Assembly (NCBI GenBank): GCA_039180865.1
Contig: JBCDCZ010000104.1
Location: 1 to 13,740, forward strand
Length of the DNA stretch: 13,740 nt
Direction: 5' to 3'
DNA from: JBCDCU01 sp039180865
Lineage (GTDB): Bacteria > Pseudomonadota > Alphaproteobacteria > Rhizobiales > JACESI01
Under the pieces are notes generated by a model. It did not search any database, had not been told where the DNA came from, and was given only the letters and a program-made list of their open reading frames with translations. The position numbers and the translations under genes are program-made. Of the stretch, positions 7,006-13,711 are shown one piece after another. Position 1 is the stretch's first letter. The number at the start of each line of letters is the position of its first letter.

Positions 7006-7215
7006 TTAACCGACCTTTGTTTTGTCTTTAGCGTCTTCAGAGACTGTTTCAGTGGGGCTGTGTTCGATGGACGGGCCATCGTCATCTTTCATGCCCTTTT
7101 TGAAGCTCTTGATGCCTTGGGCGACGTCACCCATCATTGCCGAAATCTTGCCTCTTCCAAACAGAAGAACAACCAAGAGAACGACCAAAATAATCTGCCA
7201 TGCGCTAATTGCCAT
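7006..7215 (-). CDS. tatA: Twin-arginine translocase subunit TatA
   Basis: TatA forms the pore or membrane-weakening oligomer of the Tat export system. The protein is 69 residues: MAISAWQIILVV, one short membrane helix (about 6-20), the conserved hinge LFGRGKI, the amphipathic helix MMGDVAQGIKSFKKGM (27-42), then an acidic and polar tail. The start is set at ATG 7215 because GGGAGAG lies 5 nt upstream and MAIS matches the family N terminus. The frame extends upstream to an ATG at 7263 (85 residues), but the extra 16 residues MVSENTTPRLNFGRED are unlike TatA and cover an inverted repeat. tatA is the first gene of tatABC and lies 97 bp after the ABC ATPase, where a promoter candidate is seen. 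Confidence 0.95.
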   Translation of the reverse strand: MAISAWQIILVVLLVVLLFGRGKISAMMGDVAQGIKSFKKGMKDDDGPSIEHSPTETVSEDAKDKTKVG

Positions 7216-7220
7216 GTCTT

Positions 7221-7227
7221 CTCTCCC
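7221..7227 (-). promoter_or_regulatory. Shine-Dalgarno GGGAGAG of tatA
   Basis: This strong purine run lies 5 nt before the ATG at 7215 and decides that start over the in-frame ATG at 7263. Confidence 0.7.
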
Positions 7228-7236
7228 GAAATTCAG

Positions 7237-7265
7237 CCGTGGTGTCGTATTTTCACTGACCACGG
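7237..7265 (-). repeat. Inverted repeat in the tatA leader
   Basis: Perfect 7-bp arms at 7237-7243 (CCGTGGT) and 7259-7265 (ACCACGG) surround a 15-nt AT-rich spacer. It lies between the stop of the ABC ATPase and the tatA ribosome site. No T-run follows, so a standard intrinsic terminator is unlikely. It could be an operator, an RNA hairpin that shields the upstream message, or an attenuator for tatABC; the sequence does not decide. Confidence 0.4.
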
Positions 7266-7280
7266 ACTAGCTAGCGTGCT

Positions 7281-7309
7281 TGATAGCGCTGAAGTACGCA
7301 CATCTGCAA
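7281..7309 (-). promoter_or_regulatory. Candidate sigma-70-type promoter for tatABC
   Basis: On the minus strand TTGCAG (7309-7304) and CTATCA (7286-7281) are spaced by exactly 17 nt. Each is a partial match to -35 and -10 consensus. Transcription would begin near 7274, giving a leader of about 60 nt that contains the 7237-7265 inverted repeat. This is a pattern match in one of the larger gaps of the window; chance is possible. Confidence 0.3.
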
Positions 7310-7312
7310 TCA

Positions 7313-8425
7313 CTAATTTGCACTTGTCGTAAATATAAGGACGGCTGCGGGATCGACAACAAAAGAAACGAGATCAGATTTGAGTTGTTTTCTCGCCGTT
7401 CTTTTAAGGGTTATCGGGTCAGTTCCTCCGTCAACCAGAACCGACATCCAAGCTGTTTCTCCGGCAAACCGCTGGCTGAGAACGCGACCAGTGGGTTGCT
7501 CTGAGCCGTTTGATGTATCGAAGACCTCGACCCCTTCGATACGCACCATAACATCCACTTTGGCGCCATTTTCAAAATCGATCGCAGCAAAGGTCCCAAG
7601 CGGAGTCGCGACATTACCTTTGACGACTGTTCCGGGGAACACATTCATACCACCGAAGAATCCTGCCGCGAAACCATTAACGGGTTTCAAATAGAGCTCT
7701 TGTGGTGTGCCGATCTGTTCAATCCGCCCGTTCCGCATCAACGCTATGCGATCAGCCATGTAGAGCGCTTCTTCAGGGTCATGGGTGACGATGATGCTCG
7801 TAGCCTGTGTTTCCCTTAAAACTGCCATGGTTTCTTCCCGGACAGTGTCGCGCAGCACGCTATCAAGGCCAGAGAAGGGTTCATCCAGAAACATCACCTG
7901 CGGGCGTGGCGCGATTGCGCGGGCGAGCGCGACACGTTGCTGCTGACCGCCAGAGAGCATGTGTGGATAAGACGCCGCGTACTCTTCTATACGCACACGC
8001 GCTAGTGTCTCTCGCGCGATATTTTCCGCCTCTGGTTTCCGCAACGTAGACAGACCGAACATTACGTTTTGCAGGATCGTCATGTGAGGAAAAAGCGCAT
8101 AGTCCTGAAACACCAGGGACATGTTGCGCTTTTCGGGAGGCATGAAGCTCTTTGGCCCGGCGATTTCCACACCGTTGAGCTCTATTGTGCCGCTGGTCTG
8201 GCGTTCAATACCAGCAGCGATCCTGAGGGCCGTCGTTTTACCGCAGCCGGATTCCCCCAGAAGACACATGGTCTCACCGGGTTTCACGTCGAGCGAGAGG
8301 CCTTGCAGAGCCCAATGATCACCAAAGCGTCTTGAAACATCTTTGAAACGCAGGCTTCCGGCAAAGTCCGTGCCCGCGGTGCCAACAGTGCCGTCATTGA
8401 TTGAAGCGTTTGTTAGAGCGTCCAA
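7313..8425 (-). CDS. ABC transporter ATP-binding protein, Fe3+/polyamine (FbpC/PotA) type
   Basis: Cytosolic ATPase subunit of an importer in the CUT1/Fe3+/spermidine class. Its 370 residues contain Walker A GESGCGKT (57-64), Q-loop VFQDYALFPH (105-114), signature LSGGQQQRVALARA (157-170), Walker B VMFLDEP (177-183), the D-loop SGLD and H-loop THDPEEA (214-220). A C-terminal TOBE-type regulatory domain covers about 260-365. PPEKRNMSLVFQDYALFPH resembles ferric-iron ATPases (FbpC/AfuC) most closely, but substrate assignment by sequence alone is weak. No permease or binding-protein gene is in the window, so it is an orphan that may serve partners elsewhere. The start is TTG with GAAGG 8 nt upstream. 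It lies 43 bp after scpB and 97 bp before tatA, interrupting the usual scpB-tatA adjacency. Confidence 0.92.
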   Translation of the reverse strand: MDALTNASINDGTVGTAGTDFAGSLRFKDVSRRFGDHWALQGLSLDVKPGETMCLLGESGCGKTTALRIAAGIERQTSGTIELNGVEIAGPKSFMPPEKRNMSLVFQDYALFPHMTILQNVMFGLSTLRKPEAENIARETLARVRIEEYAASYPHMLSGGQQQRVALARAIAPRPQVMFLDEPFSGLDSVLRDTVREETMAVLRETQATSIIVTHDPEEALYMADRIALMRNGRIEQIGTPQELYLKPVNGFAAGFFGGMNVFPGTVVKGNVATPLGTFAAIDFENGAKVDVMVRIEGVEVFDTSNGSEQPTGRVLSQRFAGETAWMSVLVDGGTDPITLKRTARKQLKSDLVSFVVDPAAVLIFTTSAN

Positions 8426-8433
8426 AGCTTACG

Positions 8434-8438
8434 CCTTC
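8434..8438 (-). promoter_or_regulatory. Shine-Dalgarno GAAGG for the TTG start of the ABC ATPase
   Basis: GAAGG lies 8 nt before the TTG at 8425. No ATG occurs in this frame until residue 53, inside the nucleotide-binding domain, so a TTG start is required. Confidence 0.6.
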
Positions 8439-8468
8439 GGTCCGGTGGACTTACCATTCACCGCCGTT

Positions 8469-9230
8469 CTACGCGTCTTCCTCATCTAAGATCAAGTCAC
8501 CAAGATGTTCATCGCCATCGTCCAGGGGATCCTCATCGTCCTGAAGCTCATCCTTGTCACTTGGAACCGGCATTTGAAAATTGGCTGGCATTGCGCTGTC
8601 GAGCAGTCCCGCGCCTTTCAATTCGTCAAGCCCGGGAAGGTCTGCGACCTGGTCGAGCATGAAGTGATCAAGGAAGTCGGGTGTTGTTCCATAGGTCACA
8701 GGCCGACCGGGGCTTCTGCGTCGTCCGCGCATGCGCACCCATTTCGTCTCCATCAAGACGTCGAGGGTTCCTTTCGAGATCGAAACACCTCTGATTTCTT
8801 CGATTTCGGCGCGTGTAACTGGCTGATGGTAGGCAATGATGGCTAATGTTTCGAGCGCTGCACGGGACAGTTTCTTTTGCTCTTCCACATCCCGCTGCAA
8901 AAGTAAAGACAGATCATCGGCAGTCCGGAACGCATAGCCGCCGGCGACTTTAAGGAGCTGAACACCGCGCCCGCGATAATGCCGGCTGAGTTCTTCCAAA
9001 AGAGCTTCCACGTCCGTTCCGTCTGGCAAACGGGTCCTTAATGTTGCAATTGAGGTCGGTTCACGCGCGGCGAAGAGCAGCGCTTCCAGAATGCGCAAGT
9101 TCGTGACCTGTGTTTCGTCTTCCTGAGCGACAGGTTCGCCGCCGTGAAACGGTATGACAACGCCGCCCGGTGAGCTGGATGAAGCTTCCGGTTTATTTGT
9201 TTCGCCAACCGCTTCCTCATCCTTGGACAT
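8469..9230 (-). CDS. scpB: Segregation and condensation protein B
   Basis: ScpB is a dimeric winged-helix protein that binds ScpA to form, with SMC, the condensin complex that organises and separates chromosomes. The protein has 253 residues. A polar N-terminal extension (1-43) precedes the first winged helix (about 44-112, NLRILEALLFAAREP) and the second (about 120-195). The second contains the family motifs AYHQPVTRAEIEEIRGV (133-149), GRRRSPGRP and VTYGTTPDFLDHF. The C terminus (about 225-253) is strongly acidic, ending DLILDEEDA. The ATG at 9230 has GGAG about 8 nt upstream and overlaps the scpA stop by 14 bp, which indicates translational coupling and fixed stoichiometry with ScpA. Confidence 0.96.
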   Translation of the reverse strand: MSKDEEAVGETNKPEASSSSPGGVVIPFHGGEPVAQEDETQVTNLRILEALLFAAREPTSIATLRTRLPDGTDVEALLEELSRHYRGRGVQLLKVAGGYAFRTADDLSLLLQRDVEEQKKLSRAALETLAIIAYHQPVTRAEIEEIRGVSISKGTLDVLMETKWVRMRGRRRSPGRPVTYGTTPDFLDHFMLDQVADLPGLDELKGAGLLDSAMPANFQMPVPSDKDELQDDEDPLDDGDEHLGDLILDEEDA

Positions 9231-10038
9231 GGTCGTTCTCCGATTTTGTGCCGGCTGTGTCCGGATCCGGTTTTTTCATGTAAACGGGCTCGAACGCGCC
9301 GCTTTGGCGAATTTCAAGAAGCCCCTCGCGCACCAGTTCGAGACTGGCCGTAAAACTGCTCGCAAGGGCGGTGCGCCTGTCTTCCGGGTCCACTACATAG
9401 GCAAACAGATAATCGTCGAGACGCGCCCAATCTTTGATCTCGCCGATCAGTCTCGTCAGGATGCTCCTAGCATCCTTGAGTGACCAAACCGTACGGGGTG
9501 CAATTTTGACGACACTTACCGCTTGGCGCTGCCTTTGGGTCGCATAGGCTGTGAGGAGGTCGTACAACGTGTCGGCGTATGTGCTCTTTTTCACGATTTC
9601 GATGGGTTCTGGATCGCCCCGCGCGAAAATCTCCCGTCCGAGCCGGTCACGGTTCATCAAGGAGGCGCCGGCTTTGCGCATCGCCTCCAGTCGCCTCAGC
9701 CGAAATGCCAGGATCGCTGCGAGGTCTTCGGCGTTTTCTTCCTCTTGCTCAGTCGGTTCCGGCAAGAGAAGTCTTGATTTGAGATAAGCAAGCCACGCCG
9801 CCATGACCAGATAATCGGCGGCAAGCTCCAGCCGCATTTCGCGGACCTTTTCAATGAAGCGCAGATATTGTTCAGCGAGCTTCAAAACAGAGATTTTATG
9901 CAGATCGACCTTCTGGTTGCGTGCCATATGGAGCAGCAGGTCGAGCGGACCTTCAAAACCTTCCAGATCGACCACGAGAGTATCATCGTTTCGGGCCTGA
10001 GGGCGGTCGGCCTCCCACAAGTCAGCGTCTTTATCCAT
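9217..10038 (-). CDS. scpA: Segregation and condensation protein A
   Basis: ScpA is the kleisin subunit that bridges the two SMC heads and carries ScpB. From the chosen start it has 273 residues. LVVDLEGFEGPLDLLLHMA (21-39) is the hallmark N-terminal segment that contacts the SMC neck, followed by NQKVDLHKISVLKLAEQY and YLVMAAWLAYLKSRLLLPE. A Glu-rich central linker follows, and the C-terminal winged helix ends SLELVREGLLEIRQSGAFEPVYM. The start is set at ATG 10038 because AGGGGA lies 9 nt upstream. The longer frame from ATG 10080 (287 residues) has no Shine-Dalgarno sequence and is preceded directly by a palindrome. It lies 81 bp after nagZ from this start and overlaps scpB by 14 bp. Confidence 0.94.
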   Translation of the reverse strand: MDKDADLWEADRPQARNDDTLVVDLEGFEGPLDLLLHMARNQKVDLHKISVLKLAEQYLRFIEKVREMRLELAADYLVMAAWLAYLKSRLLLPEPTEQEEENAEDLAAILAFRLRRLEAMRKAGASLMNRDRLGREIFARGDPEPIEIVKKSTYADTLYDLLTAYATQRQRQAVSVVKIAPRTVWSLKDARSILTRLIGEIKDWARLDDYLFAYVVDPEDRRTALASSFTASLELVREGLLEIRQSGAFEPVYMKKPDPDTAGTKSENDHVQG

Positions 10039-10047
10039 TTCGCGTGA

Positions 10048-10053
10048 TCCCCT
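10048..10053 (-). promoter_or_regulatory. Shine-Dalgarno AGGGGA deciding the scpA start
   Basis: AGGGGA lies 9 nt before the ATG at 10038. The alternative ATG at 10080 has no comparable site. Confidence 0.5.
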
Positions 10054-10081
10054 CACCTTTCTGGTCTCGGCGGTCTTCATC

Positions 10082-10106
10082 GTTGCAGTCGCGACTGCGA
10101 TGCAAC
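10082..10106 (-). repeat. Nested palindromes between nagZ and scpA
   Basis: A perfect 14-bp palindrome, GCAGTCGCGACTGC, occupies 10085-10098. It is nested in a second inverted repeat, GTTGCA at 10082-10087 with TGCAAC at 10101-10106. The two pairings are largely mutually exclusive in RNA. It ends 20 nt after the nagZ stop and has no T-run. It could be a dyad operator for scpAB, an mRNA stabiliser, or chance. Confidence 0.4.
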
Positions 10107-10119
10107 TTCTGCGCGACGA

Positions 10120-11139
10120 TCACGAGAATAGATTTTCGAACCTGTGCCGGGCGTCGGCCTCGTTGAACGGATCGGGTGCCTTCAAACAGCCGAGCGTTTC
10201 ATCGGCCCGCTCCAGCGCTCGACCCTTAAGGACCGGAGCGACATCCGCAACAGCTTGCATCTCATGCATCTTGCCATTGCAGTGAAGCACAACATCGCAG
10301 TCGGCCGCAAAGCAAGCGCGGCTACGCTCCCCGATTTCCCCATGAAGTGCGTTCATGGAAACATCATCCGACATTAACAGGCCATCGAAACCGATATCTT
10401 TACGGATGATATCTCGTACAACGGTGTCTGAAGTGGAGGCCGGTCGCTCCGGGTCGATGGCCTCATAGACGACGTGCGCTGTCATTGCCATCGGAAAGTC
10501 CCTGAGCGATGAAAACGGCGCGAGATCGGTCTTGCGCAGCTCTTCAAGGGATGTGCTCACGCGCGGAAGCTCGAGGTGACTGTCGGCACCGGCGCGACCA
10601 TGTCCGGGGATGTGCTTGATAACAGGAAGAACGCCCCCGGCGAGGAGCCCCTCCCCGGCCTTTCGCGCGAGGATTGAGACAATGTTCGGATCTTTTCCGT
10701 AGGCTCGATCACCAATGACATCGTGGGCGCCTTCGACGGGAATATCCAAAACCGGAAGGCAGTCCGCATTAATCCCGAGCGTTGCCAGATCGCATGCGAT
10801 CAGGCGGCCGCCCAGCCGGACGGCTTCCAGAGCGGCTTCTGGATCGCGCTCGTAAAGGGCCCCGTAAGCAGCTCCCGGCGGATAAGACGGCGCGACCGGC
10901 GGTCTCAACCGTTGAACGCGTCCGCCTTCCTGATCGATGAAAACCGGCACGCTTTCGCTGCCACCCAACTCTTTCAGGTCCTGAACAAGGTCTCTAATCT
11001 GCCCTGCGGTCTCGCAATTGCGGGAGAATAGAATGAAGCCCCAGGGACGCTCATCATGGAAGAAAGCCCTCTCATCCGGGCTCACTTCGAGACCAGCCAA
11101 TCCGGTAATAAAGGCTTTCTTCGGGGTTAGGACCGTCAC
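10120..11139 (-). CDS. nagZ: Beta-N-acetylhexosaminidase NagZ (glycoside hydrolase family 3)
   Basis: Cytosolic enzyme of peptidoglycan recycling that removes GlcNAc from anhydro-muropeptides; in many bacteria its products tune AmpR-controlled beta-lactamase. The protein has 339 residues, normal for the family. Family marks are GFILFSRN (34-41), FIDQEGGRVQRL (67-78), the signature KHIPGHGRAGADSHLELP (175-192) with the His-Asp catalytic loop (Asp186, His188), and LLMSDDVSMNALHG (254-267), in which Asp258 is the expected nucleophile. There is no signal peptide, as expected. The start is GTG, with GGAA 7 nt upstream inside the last codons of the SPOR gene; only 3 nt separate the SPOR stop from this start, so translation is probably coupled. 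Next to a SPOR protein it fits a cell-wall remodelling context. Confidence 0.96.
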   Translation of the reverse strand: MTVLTPKKAFITGLAGLEVSPDERAFFHDERPWGFILFSRNCETAGQIRDLVQDLKELGGSESVPVFIDQEGGRVQRLRPPVAPSYPPGAAYGALYERDPEAALEAVRLGGRLIACDLATLGINADCLPVLDIPVEGAHDVIGDRAYGKDPNIVSILARKAGEGLLAGGVLPVIKHIPGHGRAGADSHLELPRVSTSLEELRKTDLAPFSSLRDFPMAMTAHVVYEAIDPERPASTSDTVVRDIIRKDIGFDGLLMSDDVSMNALHGEIGERSRACFAADCDVVLHCNGKMHEMQAVADVAPVLKGRALERADETLGCLKAPDPFNEADARHRFENLFS

Positions 11140-11142
11140 AAA

Positions 11143-13632
11143 TCAGTTCCGCGTTAAAATACAGTCGGTCCCGTTTGCCTTTAATTCCTGACACAATCCG
11201 TTGGCGTCGTTTCTTGAGAATGGGCCAACTCTCAGCCTGTGATAGATCCCCCTCTCGCCAAGGTCAGCGCGCTGAATATCGGGCTGGTAGGACGAGAGGA
11301 ATCCGTGGCGGCTGACGAGCCTTGAAAACGATTGGCGAGCTTGATCTTCGGTGCGGCGCGCAGAAAGCTGAACCATGAAGTTCCCGCCGCCGGTTGGAGC
11401 GGGAACAAAACCAGCCGGAGCCGATGCGGTCACTGCTTCCGCAGGTGGTGGCGTGTCTTGTCCGGTCGGGCCTGCCTGCTCAATTGGTATAGCAACCGGC
11501 TGTTGCGTCCTTGCCGCGGGAACTGGAGGAGGTCTGCTGAAGAGCGGCGTCCGTTCTTCGGCTGGCGGGCTTTGAGTGTTTGCGGCAGTTTGAACGGTCC
11601 TGTTATCGTTTGCACGCGGTACAGGCACCGGCGCGGTCGAAGGCGTTATGTTCGTCTCAATTGCGGGCGCACTATCGGTATCGGTAGCAGCAGGAGAATC
11701 CGTCGGTTCTGCGGTCGGGAGCGTTTCGGGAGCCGCAACAACGATCGGCGCAGGCTCATCGGCGCTTTCGGGTAATGGCGCGATCCTGGTTGAATCGACT
11801 GGAGGAAGAGCGTTTCGCAGGATGGACCGTGCCTCAGCCTCTGCGGCACGCTGTATTTCGTCATCTGTCCTTGCTGCCGTAGCATCCGCCGGTGGTGTGA
11901 CCGGTGTGCCGTCCGGCCGGATGACAACCGTATCAACCGTTCTTGGGCCAAGCGGTGGCCGCGTCGCACTTACAGCGGTGCCGTTTTCTGGGCTGGGTGA
12001 ACCGATAATCCGAGGATTGCCGGGCGGCGGATCGTTGTTAAGCAGAAGTGGTGGCCTTTCTTCTTCAACAAGCGTGCTGGCTTCACTTCCGTTCTGGTCC
12101 CCATTCAGCGTCTGGTAAGCCGGATTATCCTGATTGGGAATGAGTTTGCCGCCTGGGTCTTCCGGCCGAACCTTGGCCGGATCATCGGATGCGGCCACGA
12201 CGACGACACCATCGTCAGATGCCGGGATAAACAGGAAATATGCGCCGACACCGGCGAGCAGGAGAAGAGATGCCGCAGCGGCCATAAACAGCGTTTTTGC
12301 CTTGCCGCCTTCACCTGAATTCTCAGTCTCCAGGCCTAAGTCGGGAGAAAAGTCGTCAGGCAGGTCGGAAGGAAGGCCGTCCACGGATATGTTATCTGAC
12401 AGATCGGCCCGGGCTGTGCTTCCGGTCCGTTCTGAATTGCCACCTTTGTCATCAGGCTCAGACAACGCCGCTTCAAATTCTCCGAAGTCTATGAGCGGTT
12501 CAAGCTCTTCATTGGGTGCTGGTTTCGCTTGAGCGGAAGTCTCTCTCGTTGCTTCCTTTCTGTCCGATGGGTCATCATCAAGCGGATCGAACAGAGCATC
12601 CATGCGAAGCGCCTGATCAAGCGCACTCGCGATTGAAGCCTCGGTCGCCTTGGGATCCGCAACTGGGGGAGCGGCGATTGCCTCATCATCATTCGCCGCA
12701 GCGACTGCATTGTGGGCTTTCGCGATCTCGTCCTGGATAAAACTGCCGATCGGATCGAATTCATCGTCGCCATCATGCGAAGAAGCTTTGGCATCGGAAT
12801 GTGCCGAATTTTCGGCACCACTATCACGAGCGGGTGACAGATCCAGAATCGCGTGGTTAACTTCGTCGATTTCATCCGGCAATTCTTCGGATTTTGCCGG
12901 CAGAAGATCTTCGCGATCAAAGATGTCTTCTTTGTCGAAGACATCGATCTTTCTAAGAACTGTCTCCTCATCCTCAAATTCCGGCTCGCCCACCAGACGG
13001 GGACCGGTTTCGTCCGGACCTTCGGCGGCAATGGTTTCAGTCTGCCCGCCTTCATCCTTGGAAAACTCCAGGGGGTCCTCATCCTGGATATTGAGACTGA
13101 TCGCTTCAGTTGCTCCTAACACCGGTAGATCCGGGAGCGGGTCTACCGACGGAGGGACGGCGTCCAGATTGTCGTTGAGAACGGCCTCTCCAGCTTCTTG
13201 GGTGGTGTCAGAGGCCAGTTGCAGAGCCAGTTCCGCTTCCAGTTGTTCACCAAGGAAGAGATCGACATCGGTGTCCTGTCGAGGTTCTTGCCCGCCGCTG
13301 GTTGGTTCGACGGTAGCGTCCGTCTCTATTTCAGATGCGGGTGTTTCGGTTGCAGTTGGGTCGCTCAAATCGAAACTGACGACATCGCCGCCTTCGTGTT
13401 CAAACAAAGGCTCAGGTTTTTCAGGCGCAGCGGGCTCCCCGGTCGGCGTGGCGATTTTTGCCACATCCGCTTCAAGCGGTGGCTCGAAAGCGGGATCGGT
13501 CAGGGCCCTTTGATCATTGAAGGACTCTGAGAAAACCGTTCCGGAACTGACAATCCGGGCAAGCTCAGCAAGAGGGTCGTCCTCCTGTTCCCTCTCATCT
13601 GTCGGATCAACCGGATTTCGCTGGTCAGACAT
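11143..13632 (-). CDS. Large membrane-anchored SPOR-domain protein
   Basis: Probable inner-membrane protein that binds glycan strands stripped of stem peptides at septum or growth pole. The 829 residues split into three parts. Residues 1-446 are cytosolic, strongly acidic and probably disordered; they start with DDPLAELARIV, a motif seen in rhizobial SPOR proteins, and repeat DPL/DPI-type motifs. One membrane helix lies at 447-469 (LFMAAAASLLLLAGVGAYFL). A Pro/Thr/Ala-rich periplasmic linker leads to the SPOR domain at 749-829 (NFMVQLSARRTEDQARQSF to DCILTR). A longer TTG start at 13644 is less likely, since AAGG would abut it; ATG 13632 has that AAGG 12 nt upstream. The architecture recalls FtsN and the polar-growth SPOR protein RgsS of Sinorhizobium, but I cannot prove orthology. 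It lies 79 bp after the probable argS stop. Confidence 0.93.
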   Translation of the reverse strand: MSDQRNPVDPTDEREQEDDPLAELARIVSSGTVFSESFNDQRALTDPAFEPPLEADVAKIATPTGEPAAPEKPEPLFEHEGGDVVSFDLSDPTATETPASEIETDATVEPTSGGQEPRQDTDVDLFLGEQLEAELALQLASDTTQEAGEAVLNDNLDAVPPSVDPLPDLPVLGATEAISLNIQDEDPLEFSKDEGGQTETIAAEGPDETGPRLVGEPEFEDEETVLRKIDVFDKEDIFDREDLLPAKSEELPDEIDEVNHAILDLSPARDSGAENSAHSDAKASSHDGDDEFDPIGSFIQDEIAKAHNAVAAANDDEAIAAPPVADPKATEASIASALDQALRMDALFDPLDDDPSDRKEATRETSAQAKPAPNEELEPLIDFGEFEAALSEPDDKGGNSERTGSTARADLSDNISVDGLPSDLPDDFSPDLGLETENSGEGGKAKTLFMAAAASLLLLAGVGAYFLFIPASDDGVVVVAASDDPAKVRPEDPGGKLIPNQDNPAYQTLNGDQNGSEASTLVEEERPPLLLNNDPPPGNPRIIGSPSPENGTAVSATRPPLGPRTVDTVVIRPDGTPVTPPADATAARTDDEIQRAAEAEARSILRNALPPVDSTRIAPLPESADEPAPIVVAAPETLPTAEPTDSPAATDTDSAPAIETNITPSTAPVPVPRANDNRTVQTAANTQSPPAEERTPLFSRPPPVPAARTQQPVAIPIEQAGPTGQDTPPPAEAVTASAPAGFVPAPTGGGNFMVQLSARRTEDQARQSFSRLVSRHGFLSSYQPDIQRADLGERGIYHRLRVGPFSRNDANGLCQELKANGTDCILTRN
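12922..12945 (-). repeat. Perfect 9-bp inverted repeat inside the SPOR gene
   Basis: Arms at 12922-12930 (GATGTCTTC) and 12937-12945 (GAAGACATC) flank a 6-nt spacer. The segment encodes the tandem peptide DVFDKEDIFD, followed by a near copy DREDLL. The repeat may simply reflect Asp/Glu/Phe codons, but it would form a stable hairpin in the message. Confidence 0.35.
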
Positions 13633-13711
13633 CGCCCAAGACAACCTTTATTCTTGTTCGAGTGGCCGGCAGACATACGCGCCCACAAAGCCCCAAACCC
13701 CTAGTTGCAAC

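Noticed and set aside
7216..7263. N-terminal extension of tatA from the ATG at 7263
   Set aside because: The added 16 residues do not match TatA, and the strong Shine-Dalgarno sequence lies directly before the internal ATG at 7215.
7237..7265. Inverted repeat as an intrinsic terminator of the ABC ATPase gene
   Set aside because: No T-run follows the stem in the direction of transcription and the 15-nt loop is long for a terminator.
10039..10080. Longer scpA start at 10080
   Set aside because: No Shine-Dalgarno sequence and a palindrome immediately upstream, while ATG 10038 has AGGGGA at 9 nt. It is kept only as an alternative.
12650..13513. Ser-rich open frame of 287 codons on the plus strand opposite the SPOR gene
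   Set aside because: The composition is the complement of Asp/Glu-rich codons in the SPOR protein's acidic region; no motif or convincing ribosome site.
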